This document shows, in pieces, positions 8,979 to 15,954 of a stretch of DNA of 26,636 nucleotides. Both the position numbers and the translations under genes were made by a program. This DNA comes from Clostridiales bacterium (GTDB taxonomy: Bacteria > Bacillota > Clostridia > Oscillospirales > Oscillospiraceae). The stretch's first letter is position 1; each line of letters starts with the position of its first letter. The stretch lies in assembly GCA_019418025.1 (NCBI GenBank), contig DYCR01000005.1, positions 44,315 through 70,950 of the forward strand, given 5' to 3'. The notes below the pieces were generated by a model. It did not search any database. It was not told the origin of the DNA and saw nothing but the letters and a program-made list of their open reading frames with translations.

Positions 8979-8993
8979 CTTGTGGAAACAAAA

Positions 8994-10184
8994 TTACTTT
9001 GCGGCCTTGACCAGCTCAGCAGTATCCTGAGCGATCATCAGCTCTTCGTTGGTGGGAACGACCCAAACCTGAACGGCAGAGTCCTCAGTGGAGATCTTGA
9101 TCTCCTCGCCACGGGTCTTGTTCTTCTCGTCGTCGATCTTGACGCCCATGAAGCTCAGATAGTCACACACAGCCTTACGGGTTGCTGCGTCGTTCTCGCC
9201 GACACCTGCGGTGAAGGTGATCATGTCCACACCGTTCATTGCAACGGCGTAAGCGCCGATATACTTGGCAACCTCATAGTAGAACATGTCCAGTGCCATA
9301 GCGCAGTCTGCGTTGCCGTTGTTTCTGCCTTCCTCCAGATCACGGAAGTCGGAGGAAACACCGGAAATACCCAGAACGCCGGACTTCTTGTTCAGAACAT
9401 TCAGGCACTCGTCAACATTCATGCCGTACTTGTTGCAGATGAACTGAACCACGCAGGCATCGATGTCGCCGGAACGGGTACCCATGGGGACACCGGCCAG
9501 AGGAGACAGTCCCATGGAGGTATCCACGCACTTGCCGTTCTGGATGGCTGCCAGAGAAGATCCGTTGCCCAGATGGCAGTTGATGAGCTTGAAGTTCTCA
9601 GTACCCATCAGAGCAGCAGCACGGCGGGCAACATACTTGTGAGAGGTGCCGTGGAAGCCATAGCGGCGGATGCCGTCATTTTCGTAGTACTCGTTGGGAA
9701 TTGCATAGCGGTATGCCTTTGCGGGCATGGTCATGTGGAAGGCAGTGTCGAATACTGCGACCTGAGGGGTGTTGGGCATGATCTTCTGGCAGGCCTCGAT
9801 GCCCATCAGGTTTGCAGGGTTGTGAAGGGGGCCCAGAGGAATGCAGTCCTCGATTGCCTTGATGACAGTCTCGTCGATGATGCAGGAATCTGCAAACTTC
9901 TCGCCGCCGTGGACCACACGGTGGCCGACTGCATCGATCTCATCGGTGGACTTGATCACACCGTCGACAGGGTCAACCAAGATGTTCAAAACGGCAGCGA
10001 TTGCCTCTGCATGGGTGGGCATCGGGATATCCTTTACGACCTTCTTGTCGCCGACCTTGTGGGTCAGACGGCCGTCGATATTGATACGCTCACACAGTCC
10101 CTTTGCGGCGACGTCGCCGGTTTCAGGATTCATCAGCTGATACTTCAGGCTAGAGCTGCCAGCATTGATAACTAACACATTCAT
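8994..10184 (-). CDS. ackA: Acetate kinase
   Basis: Converts acetyl phosphate and ADP to acetate and ATP, the main substrate-level phosphorylation step in many fermenters. The protein is 396 residues, normal for the family. The ASKHA-fold signatures are present: VLVINAGSSSLKY at 3-15, AVGHRVVHGGEKF, the catalytic region YGFHGTSHKYV, and the ADP loop CHLGNGSSLAAI. The start has AGGAGG at a suitable distance. No phosphotransacetylase gene (pta) is beside it, so acetyl phosphate must come from a gene elsewhere. It is divergent from tmcAL and has its own promoter (10259-10287) and terminator (8952-8978). Confidence 0.98.
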   Translation of the reverse strand: MNVLVINAGSSSLKYQLMNPETGDVAAKGLCERINIDGRLTHKVGDKKVVKDIPMPTHAEAIAAVLNILVDPVDGVIKSTDEIDAVGHRVVHGGEKFADSCIIDETVIKAIEDCIPLGPLHNPANLMGIEACQKIMPNTPQVAVFDTAFHMTMPAKAYRYAIPNEYYENDGIRRYGFHGTSHKYVARRAAALMGTENFKLINCHLGNGSSLAAIQNGKCVDTSMGLSPLAGVPMGTRSGDIDACVVQFICNKYGMNVDECLNVLNKKSGVLGISGVSSDFRDLEEGRNNGNADCAMALDMFYYEVAKYIGAYAVAMNGVDMITFTAGVGENDAATRKAVCDYLSFMGVKIDDEKNKTRGEEIKISTEDSAVQVWVVPTNEELMIAQDTAELVKAAK

Positions 10185-10258
10185 TTCTGGATATGCCTCC
10201 TAAATAAAATTCTGTTTTCTTTTCCAGCACTTTATGCTAGAATACGCATAGCGTTTAT

Positions 10259-10287
10259 ATTCTATAACAAAAATACAAATTAAACAA
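10259..10287 (-). promoter_or_regulatory. Sigma-A promoter of ackA
   Basis: On the minus strand there is a -35 TTGTTT (10282-10287), a 17-bp spacer and a -10 TAGAAT (10259-10264). The surrounding intergenic stretch is very AT-rich. The leader is about 70 nt and holds the partial inverted repeat TATGC/GCATA near 10233-10250. I could not find an equally good promoter on the plus strand for tmcAL. Confidence 0.65.
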
Positions 10288-10323
10288 GTCTTTTTAAAAA
10301 TTTTCGCAAAACAGGGAGAATTT

Positions 10324-11466
10324 ATGAAAATCGTCGGTATCATTTGTGAATACAATCCCCTCCATTCCGGCCACGCAAAGCAGCTGCAGATGGTCCGCTG
10401 GCTCTGCGGAGCGGATACAGCCATCGTCTGCCTGATGAGCGGAAATTTCGTTCAGCGGGGAGAGCCGGCCATTTTCCACAAATCCCTGCGGGCCGGGGCC
10501 GCCCTGCAAGCCGGAGCCGACCTGGTGCTGGAGCTGCCCGTGACCTACGCCCTTTCCTCTGCCGAAGGTTTTGCACATGGCGGTGTTGAGATCTTGGGCC
10601 GATTCTGCGACAGTCTGTGCTTCGGCGCCGAAAGTGGGGACGGGGATACGCTGATGCAGACTGCAAAAGCTCTGCTGTCTCCTGCGTTCAAGGCGCAGCT
10701 GCGGATCTTCTTGGATCAGGGGCTGTCCTTCCCCGCTGCAAGGCAGCAGGCCCTAGCCCAATTGGACGAGAGGGCCCGTTTTCTCTCCTCTCCCAATGAT
10801 ATCCTCGGGGTGGAATACTGCAAGGCGATGCTGAAAACCGGCACATCCATGACCCCCTTGGTGATCCATCGTGCAGGCTCTTACCACGATTTGCAGGCCG
10901 ACCGAGAAAACCCCTCTGCCACCTCCCTCCGGCAGCGGATCATGCAGGGGCAGCCTATCGATGATTTTGTCCCCACCGATCTTTTCCGCGGCGCATCGAT
11001 CCACACCCGGGCCGCCGGAGAGCGGGCGATCCTTGCCAAGCTGCGGACCATGTCTGAATGTGACTTTGCCGAGGTCCCCTATGGGTCTGAAGGGCTTTGG
11101 CGGAAGCTGATGCACGAAAGCCGCCGGCAAGCGGATCTGGAAGCGATCCTCGCCGCGGTCAAAACAAAACGCTACACCATGACCCGCCTGAATCGCATGG
11201 TGATGTGCGCCTTTCTGGGCATTACCGCACCTATGCTTTCCGCCCCCGTTCCATACACCCGCATCCTCGGCTTCTCTGCACAGGGGCGTGAGGTCCTGCG
11301 CAAAGCAAAGCGATCCGGCTCCTTTTATAATGTCGGCGAAAAAATCGACGATCCATACTGGACTCTGGAGCAGCGCTGCGGCAATCTTTACGGGCTGTTT
11401 GCAGCAGATGCCCCCGAGCCTCCGGCTGATGAAGCAAAACAGCGTGTGATTATCAAAGAAAAATAG
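10324..11466 (+). CDS. tmcAL: tRNA(Met) cytidine acetate ligase (YlbM/TmcAL family)
   Basis: TmcAL activates acetate with ATP to acetyl-AMP and acetylates C34 of elongator tRNA-Met, giving ac4C and accurate AUG decoding. The 380-residue protein has the nucleotidyltransferase HxGH motif (HSGH, 14-17) right after CEYNPL, then MSGNFVQRGEPAIFHK (38-53), LVLELPVTYALSSAE, and SPNDILGVEYCKAM, all typical of the YlbM family. The start ATG has AGGGAGAA a few bases upstream. It is divergent from acetate kinase, whose product is this enzyme's substrate. Transcription ends at the shared bidirectional terminator with nrdD. The family assignment is firm; the exact tRNA target is inferred from the Bacillus homolog. 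Confidence 0.93.
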   Translation: MKIVGIICEYNPLHSGHAKQLQMVRWLCGADTAIVCLMSGNFVQRGEPAIFHKSLRAGAALQAGADLVLELPVTYALSSAEGFAHGGVEILGRFCDSLCFGAESGDGDTLMQTAKALLSPAFKAQLRIFLDQGLSFPAARQQALAQLDERARFLSSPNDILGVEYCKAMLKTGTSMTPLVIHRAGSYHDLQADRENPSATSLRQRIMQGQPIDDFVPTDLFRGASIHTRAAGERAILAKLRTMSECDFAEVPYGSEGLWRKLMHESRRQADLEAILAAVKTKRYTMTRLNRMVMCAFLGITAPMLSAPVPYTRILGFSAQGREVLRKAKRSGSFYNVGEKIDDPYWTLEQRCGNLYGLFAADAPEPPADEAKQRVIIKEK

Positions 11467-11470
11467 CAAA

Positions 11471-11503
11471 AAAAGAGGAAGATCGTCACGATCTTCCTCT
11501 TTT
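11471..11503. terminator. Bidirectional terminator between tmcAL and nrdD
   Basis: A perfect 14-bp inverted repeat, AAAAGAGGAAGATC (11471-11484) with GATCTTCCTCTTTT (11490-11503), loop GTCAC. The A-rich left and T-rich right ends give a U tract in both directions. It lies 4 nt after the tmcAL stop and 9 nt after the nrdD stop, serving these convergent genes. Confidence 0.92.
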
Positions 11504-11512
11504 ATCTGCATA

Positions 11513-13690
11513 TTACAGGTGCAGGACACGGTCCTTGATCTCCTGTGTACGCCCCTGATTCCAATACTGGGTGCCAATGTATCCGCAGGTGCGGCGGGCA
11601 ACATTCATCTTGCTCTGATCGGTATTGCCGCACTGGGGGCAGACCCAGACCAGCTTGCCGTCGGCATCCTCACGGATCTCGATTTCACCGTCATAGCCGC
11701 ATTCCTGACAGTAGTCAGACTTGGTGTTCAGCTCCGCATACATGATGTTGTCATAGATAAACTGCATCAATTCCAGAACGGCATCGATGTTCTGCTGCAT
11801 GTTGGGAACCTCCACATAGCTGATCGCCCCGCCGGGAGACAGCTGCTGGAACTCAGACTCAAAGGACAGCTTGGTAAAGGCATCGATCTCCTCGCCCACA
11901 TGGACGTGGTAGGAATTGGTGATATAGGACTTATCGGTGATCCCGGGAATGACACCGAACCGCTTCTGAAGGCACTTGGAGAACTTGTAGGTGGTGGACT
12001 CCAGAGGCGTGCCGTACAGGGAAAAGTCAATGTTGTGCTTTTCCTTCCATGCCTTGCAGGCATCGTTCATGTGCTGCATCACCGCAAGAGCAAAGGGCTT
12101 TGCCTCGTCATCGGTGTGGGAACGCCCGGTCATGTACTTCACGCACTCATAAAGGCCCGCATACCCCAGAGAAATGGTGGAATAGCCGCCGTAGAGCAGC
12201 TTATCGATGGGCTCACCCTTTTCCAGTCTGGCCAGTGCGCCGTACTGCCACAGGATCGGTGCTGCATCGGACAAGGTCCCCTTCAATCTTTCGTGGCGGC
12301 ACATCAGTGCCTTGTAGCACAGCTCCAGACGCTCGTCAAAGATCTTCCAGAACTTGTCCATATCCTTTCCGGAGGACAGTGCCACATCCACCAGATTCAG
12401 CGTGACCACGCCCTGATTGAATCGGCCGTAATACTTGGGGTTGCCGTTTTCATCCACATAGGGAGTCAGGAAGGAGCGGCAGCCCATGCAGGTGTAGCAG
12501 TGGCCCTGACCATTCTTGTCCACCTTCAGCTCCATCATCTTTTTCTCAGAGATGTAATCGGGGACCATCCGCTTGGCTGTACACTGAGCGGCAAGCTTCG
12601 TCAGATACCAGTAGGGGGTTCCCTCCCGGACATTGTCCTCCTCCAGTACATAGATCAGCTTGGGGAAAGCAGGCGTGATCCACACGCCCTTCTCATTTTT
12701 GACGCCCTGATAGCGCTGGCGGAGCATTTCCTCGATGATGACCGCAAGGTCCTTCTTCTCCTGCTCGTTCTTTGCTTCGTTCAGGTACATGAATACCGTG
12801 ATAAAGGGCGCCTGACCATTGGTGGTCATCAGGGTCACCACCTGATACTGAATGGTCTGAACACCGCGGCTGACCTCGTCACGCAGACGCTCCTCTACCA
12901 CCTTGGTGACGGTCTGCTCGTCGGCCTCGATGCCAAACGACTCCAATTCCCGCAGGACATTCCGGCGGATCTTTTCCCGGCTGATCTGGACAAAGGGTGC
13001 CAGATGGGTCAGGCTGATGGACTGACCGCCATACTGGTTGGATGCCACCTGCGCAATGATCTGCGTTGCAATGTTGCAGGCCGTGGAGAACGAATGGGGC
13101 TTCTCGATGAGGGTGCCGGAGATCACGGTGCCATTCTGGAGCATATCCTCCAGATTGATCAGATCGCAGTTGTGCATATGCTGGGCATAGTAGTCAGAGT
13201 CATGGAAGTGGATGATGCCGGCCTCGTGAGCCTGCACGATCTCCTGGGGCAGCAGGATGCGCCGGGTAATATCCTTAGAGACCTCTCCTGCCATATAGTC
13301 ACGCTGAACGGAGTTGACGGTGGGGTTTTTGTTTGCGTTTTCCTGCTTGACCTCTTCGTTGTTGCACTCGATCAGGCTGAGGATACGGTCGTCCGTTGTA
13401 TTGGACTGACGAGCCAGATTGCGGATGTAGCGATAGGTGATATATTCCTTAGCCACCTCGAATGCCCCGTGGGACATGATCGCCTTTTCCACCAGATCCT
13501 GGATCTCCTCTACGGCAGGGCTGCGGTTCATCTCATCACAGCTGATCGCAACGCTCTGCGTAATGCGCTCGATCTGCAGCGGTGTCATGCGATACTGCTC
13601 TTCCACGCACCGATTGGCCTTTTCCACGGCATTGCGGATCTTCTTTTCGTCGAAGGTTTCTTCGGCGCCGTTTCTTTTGATAATCTTCAT
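11513..13690 (-). CDS. nrdD: Anaerobic (class III) ribonucleoside-triphosphate reductase
   Basis: Makes deoxyribonucleotides from NTPs under anoxia using a glycyl radical; 725 residues from the chosen ATG. An ATP-cone allosteric domain covers about residues 1-95 (KIIKRNGAEETFDEKKIRNA). The C terminus holds the zinc site (Cys661, Cys664, Cys684, Cys687) and the radical motif RRTCGYIGTQ with Gly703. An in-frame ATG at 13819 would add 43 residues, but those codons cover the promoter and palindrome; the ATG at 13690 has a GGGGGA site and begins exactly at the ATP cone. The usual partner nrdG (activating radical-SAM enzyme) is not adjacent, because a terminator follows directly. Two NrdR-like boxes on the promoter suggest NrdR control. 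Confidence 0.97.
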   Translation of the reverse strand: MKIIKRNGAEETFDEKKIRNAVEKANRCVEEQYRMTPLQIERITQSVAISCDEMNRSPAVEEIQDLVEKAIMSHGAFEVAKEYITYRYIRNLARQSNTTDDRILSLIECNNEEVKQENANKNPTVNSVQRDYMAGEVSKDITRRILLPQEIVQAHEAGIIHFHDSDYYAQHMHNCDLINLEDMLQNGTVISGTLIEKPHSFSTACNIATQIIAQVASNQYGGQSISLTHLAPFVQISREKIRRNVLRELESFGIEADEQTVTKVVEERLRDEVSRGVQTIQYQVVTLMTTNGQAPFITVFMYLNEAKNEQEKKDLAVIIEEMLRQRYQGVKNEKGVWITPAFPKLIYVLEEDNVREGTPYWYLTKLAAQCTAKRMVPDYISEKKMMELKVDKNGQGHCYTCMGCRSFLTPYVDENGNPKYYGRFNQGVVTLNLVDVALSSGKDMDKFWKIFDERLELCYKALMCRHERLKGTLSDAAPILWQYGALARLEKGEPIDKLLYGGYSTISLGYAGLYECVKYMTGRSHTDDEAKPFALAVMQHMNDACKAWKEKHNIDFSLYGTPLESTTYKFSKCLQKRFGVIPGITDKSYITNSYHVHVGEEIDAFTKLSFESEFQQLSPGGAISYVEVPNMQQNIDAVLELMQFIYDNIMYAELNTKSDYCQECGYDGEIEIREDADGKLVWVCPQCGNTDQSKMNVARRTCGYIGTQYWNQGRTQEIKDRVLHL

Positions 13691-13710
13691 GCTTTCCCCC
13701 TGTATTTCTA

Positions 13711-13723
13711 GGGATCTGATCCC
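13711..13723 (-). repeat. Small inverted repeat next to the nrdD ribosome-binding site
   Basis: GGGATCTGATCCC is a short palindrome (GGGA/TCCC pairing with a 5-nt loop), 20 bases upstream of the nrdD ATG. It could form a minor hairpin ahead of the ribosome-binding site. No function is known. Confidence 0.4.
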
Positions 13724-13727
13724 AGTG

Positions 13728-13772
13728 ATATCGTGTATGCACACCGATACACGATATGTGTATCGGTGTGCA
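13728..13772 (-). promoter_or_regulatory. Overlapping palindromes in the nrdD leader
   Basis: Two perfect inverted repeats share sequence. Stem B pairs 13738-13752 (TGCACACCGATACAC) with 13758-13772 (GTGTATCGGTGTGCA), 15 bp with a 5-nt loop. Stem A pairs 13728-13738 (ATATCGTGTAT) with 13747-13757 (ATACACGATAT), 11 bp with an 8-nt loop. Because they overlap, only one can form at a time. Stem B begins about 5 nt after the predicted transcription start. It may be an RNA switch, a 5'-end stabiliser, or the DNA operator of an unidentified regulator. Confidence 0.75.
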
Positions 13773-13784
13773 ATGAACTGCTTT

Positions 13785-13813
13785 ATAATACTACATATTG
13801 TGGGGTTTTGCAA
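13785..13813 (-). promoter_or_regulatory. Sigma-A promoter of nrdD
   Basis: On the minus strand there is a -35 TTGCAA (13808-13813), a 17-bp spacer, and a -10 TATTAT (13785-13790). The predicted start is near 13778, giving a leader of about 88 nt. Confidence 0.75.
13788..13803 (-). promoter_or_regulatory. NrdR-like box 1, over the promoter spacer and -10
   Basis: The minus-strand 16-mer CCACAATATGTAGTAT matches the NrdR consensus acaCwAtATaTwGtgt at 13 of 16 positions by eye. It covers the spacer and three bases of the -10 element, a position suited to repression. Confidence 0.65.
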
Positions 13814-13820
13814 GTCCATA

Positions 13821-13836
13821 ACCCAAAATATTGTGC
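13821..13836 (-). promoter_or_regulatory. NrdR-like box 2, upstream of the -35
   Basis: The minus-strand 16-mer GCACAATATTTTGGGT matches the NrdR consensus at 13 of 16 positions by eye. It starts 33 bp from box 1, about three helical turns, which is the usual arrangement of paired NrdR boxes on the same DNA face. Confidence 0.65.
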
Positions 13837-13931
13837 ATGAATTTTTATAACCACCATATGCAGACCTAGCATATCATGCCGGATTTACGTAACAACTGCC
13901 GTTTCCTGTCCTTTTGTTTTCCTTCCTGTCG

Positions 13932-13982
13932 ATTGCCGAAAGAAAGCATTGAAATATATCGGCAATTGTTGTACAATGCTTT
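13932..13982 (+). promoter_or_regulatory. Nested inverted repeats over the galM promoter (possible operator)
   Basis: Two inverted repeats interlock. AAAGCATTG (13943-13951) pairs with CAATGCTTT (13974-13982), covering the -35 and -10 elements respectively. ATTGCCGA (13932-13939) pairs with TCGGCAAT (13959-13966). The rest of the stretch from 13837 to 13931 shows nothing I can identify. Confidence 0.5.
13949..13977 (+). promoter_or_regulatory. Sigma-A promoter of galM
   Basis: A -35 TTGAAA (13949-13954), a 17-bp spacer and a -10 TACAAT (13972-13977). The predicted start is near 13984, about 50 nt ahead of the galM ATG. Confidence 0.75.
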
Positions 13983-14032
13983 CAAGCAGATGTCATACTG
14001 ATTTTTGTTTTTTACAAAGGAGTAGAGCCTCT

Positions 14033-15028
14033 ATGAATAAACACTTTGGTACATTGCCCTCCGGCGAAGCCGCATCCCTTTACACCATATCCTGCGGCCG
14101 TCTCCGTGCCGGGATCACAGACTACGGCGCCACACTGGTCAGCCTTTGGGTGGACGGAGTGGACGTTGTGCTTGGCTATGACGACGTAAACGGATATGCA
14201 TGCAACGACGGATTTCTGGGTGCCGTGGTCGGGCGCAACGCCAACCGCACAAAATCCGCCCGTTTCCAAATCAACGGCAAGACGGTGACCCTGCCCTGCA
14301 ACGAGGGCACGAACAATCTGCATTCCGGCCCCGACACCTTCAGCCGCCGCTTCTGGACCGTGGACGAGGTCACCGACACCTCCATCCGCCTGAAGCTGAC
14401 CAGCCCCGACGGTGATCAGGGTTTTCCCGGACAGGCTGATATCTCCGTCACCTACACCTTGGACACATCAAACACCCTCTCTGTCACCTATGATGCCGTC
14501 AGCACCAAGGACACCGTCTTTAACTTTACCAACCATGCCTATTTTAATTTGGCAGGCGAAAATCATCCCGAAAAAGCAATGGACCAGACCCTGATGCTGC
14601 CTGCACGGTTTTTCAATCCCGATGATGCAGAGAACATCCCCACAGGGGAGCTGCGCAGTGTTGACATGACCCCCTTTGACTTCCGCCGGGCAAAGCCCCT
14701 GAAGCAGGATATCGCCGCCGATTACGAGCCGCTGCAGCTTCAGGGCGGCTATGACCACAACTTCGAGGTATTCTGCACCCCCTGTGCCGTGCTTTCCGAT
14801 CCGGAATCCGGCCGCACCATGGCCGTCACCACGGACTGCCCGGGCATTCAGGTCTACACCGCTAACTTTTTGGATGTGGTCGGCAAAAACGGCTGTCGCT
14901 ACCCCAAACGCAGCGGTGTGTGTCTGGAGACCCAGTTTTATCCCGATTCCCTCAACCATCCGGAGTGGCCCCAGCCCTTTACCAAGGCCGGCGAAGCATA
15001 CCACTCGGTCACCAAATTCAAGTTCTGA
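14033..15028 (+). CDS. galM: Aldose 1-epimerase (galactose mutarotase)
   Basis: Interconverts the alpha and beta anomers of aldoses such as galactose and glucose, feeding sugar into the Leloir or glycolytic routes. The protein is 331 residues. Family motifs are present: GAVVGRNANR, NNLHSG (first active-site His), FNFTNHAYFNLAG (catalytic His), and the catalytic Glu in CLETQFYPDSLNHPEWP near the C terminus. The ATG at 14033 follows AAAGGAG with 10 nt spacing. An upstream in-frame ATG at 13949 is rejected because it falls inside the promoter -35. No other sugar gene is adjacent, and the gene is single, between its own promoter and terminator. Confidence 0.96.
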   Translation: MNKHFGTLPSGEAASLYTISCGRLRAGITDYGATLVSLWVDGVDVVLGYDDVNGYACNDGFLGAVVGRNANRTKSARFQINGKTVTLPCNEGTNNLHSGPDTFSRRFWTVDEVTDTSIRLKLTSPDGDQGFPGQADISVTYTLDTSNTLSVTYDAVSTKDTVFNFTNHAYFNLAGENHPEKAMDQTLMLPARFFNPDDAENIPTGELRSVDMTPFDFRRAKPLKQDIAADYEPLQLQGGYDHNFEVFCTPCAVLSDPESGRTMAVTTDCPGIQVYTANFLDVVGKNGCRYPKRSGVCLETQFYPDSLNHPEWPQPFTKAGEAYHSVTKFKF

Positions 15029-15032
15029 ACCG

Positions 15033-15069
15033 AAAGCACCCGCAGCTGAGATCCTGCGGGTGCTTTTTT
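15033..15069 (+). terminator. Rho-independent terminator of galM
   Basis: A perfect 13-bp stem, AAAGCACCCGCAG (15033-15045) with CTGCGGGTGCTTT (15054-15066) and an 8-nt loop, ending in a run of six T (15064-15069). It begins 5 nt after the galM stop. Confidence 0.93.
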
Positions 15070-15091
15070 GTAGCACGGGAGGACACCTCCT

Positions 15092-15120
15092 GCATAAACT
15101 GTCCTGTAAGCACCATGCTT
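15092..15120 (+). promoter_or_regulatory. Possible sigma-G-like promoter of the Cys-rich gene
   Basis: GCATA (15092-15096), a 17-bp spacer and CATGCTT (15114-15120) resemble the forespore sigma-G pattern (GHATR, about 17-18, CATNHTA), with one mismatch in the -10. No convincing sigma-A promoter is seen between the galM terminator and the gene. The nearby inverted repeats GGAGG/CCTCC (15078-15090) and AAGCA/TGCTT (15108-15120) are short. This is a speculative reading. Confidence 0.3.
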
Positions 15121-15144
15121 ATTTTTGATTCAGGAGGTATCAAC

Positions 15145-15951
15145 ATGTCTGAACATTGTCAGGAGGCATTGAGCTGCAGACCGGACGATCTGCGCAGCGC
15201 CTTATCCATCCATACACGAAAAATCACCGACAGCTGCCGGGATAAAGACTGCATCGAGGATCTCAGAGTTTATCTGACCCGTGAATCCCAATCCATCCTC
15301 GATACCGCCGCAAGCGCCAAGGTCCGCTGTGCCGACCTGCTGTACACCGCGGTAGACGTGACCCCGGTGGCATTCAACCAGAATCACTACTGCATCGACC
15401 TGACCTTCTATTATCGAGTCATTGCAGACGCCATGGTCAGTGCCTGCCGCCCTGCCACGCTTTGCGGATTGGCTATTTTCTCCAAACGTGCCGTACTTTG
15501 CGGCGAACATTCCGATGCCCATATTTTCAGCAGCGACAATTCCATCCCATGCGCCTGCCGGAACAGCCTGCCCACCGCCGTTGTAGAGGTCCTTGACCCC
15601 ATGGTGCTGTCATCAAAGGTCGTGGGTGCCTGCCATCAGGACCCCTGCACCCTTCAGATCCCTGCAAATGTTCAGGAGAATTTTGATGACGAGCTGGTTC
15701 TAGGCGGCGACAAGCAGCGTTTGTTCGTCACTCTGGGGCAATTCTCCATCATCCGTCTGGAACGGGATGCCCAGATCGTCGTGCCGGTGCTGGACTACTC
15801 CATCCCCACCAAGGAATGCTGTGATAACCCCGGCTGTGCCGAGGACCCCTGCCAGATTTTCGACCGTATCCCCTTCCCCACTGCACAGTTCACCCCCACC
15901 GGATGTGAGCCCGATCGCTGCGACTGCTGCGATAACTATCAGACCACATAG
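15145..15951 (+). CDS. Conserved-looking cysteine-rich protein of unknown function
   Basis: I do not recognise a named family with confidence. The 268-residue protein starts at ATG 15145, 6 nt behind AGGAGGT. It has 21 cysteines (about 8 percent), several in close pairs (PCACRN, ECCDNPGC, and a C-terminal cluster GCEPDRCDCCD). There is no signal peptide and no membrane span, so it should be in the cytosol or the spore interior or coat. The middle has alternating hydrophobic residues suggesting beta structure (VDVTPVAFNQNHYCIDLTFY; RLFVTLGQFSIIRLERDAQ). I recall similar uncharacterised proteins in gut Clostridia, but cannot confirm this here. It is transcribed alone, between two terminators. 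The possible sigma-G-like promoter and the cysteine content would fit a sporulation role, which is inference only. Confidence 0.85.
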   Translation: MSEHCQEALSCRPDDLRSALSIHTRKITDSCRDKDCIEDLRVYLTRESQSILDTAASAKVRCADLLYTAVDVTPVAFNQNHYCIDLTFYYRVIADAMVSACRPATLCGLAIFSKRAVLCGEHSDAHIFSSDNSIPCACRNSLPTAVVEVLDPMVLSSKVVGACHQDPCTLQIPANVQENFDDELVLGGDKQRLFVTLGQFSIIRLERDAQIVVPVLDYSIPTKECCDNPGCAEDPCQIFDRIPFPTAQFTPTGCEPDRCDCCDNYQTT

Positions 15952-15954
15952 CAA

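Noticed and set aside
7200..10175. A very long open frame on the plus strand opposite ktrB, pepT and ackA
   Set aside because: It is antisense to three well-supported genes with intact catalytic motifs, has no family resemblance and crosses a terminator and a promoter. It results from codon bias in GC-rich coding DNA.
10200..10323. A plus-strand promoter for tmcAL
   Set aside because: Several TATAAC- or TAGAAT-like hexamers exist in this AT-rich stretch, but none had an acceptable -35 at proper spacing, so no call was made.
11519..13711. A 730-codon open frame opposite nrdD
   Set aside because: Antisense to a complete reductase with all its motifs; composition (His, Leu, Ile rich) is that of a mirrored reading frame.
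13728..13772. The leader palindrome as a terminator
   Set aside because: There is no T run after either stem on the minus strand, and it lies ahead of its own gene.
13691..13819. An N-terminal extension of nrdD from the ATG at 13819
   Set aside because: These codons would be read across the promoter -10, the NrdR-like box and the palindromes; the ATP-cone start at 13690 has a ribosome-binding site.
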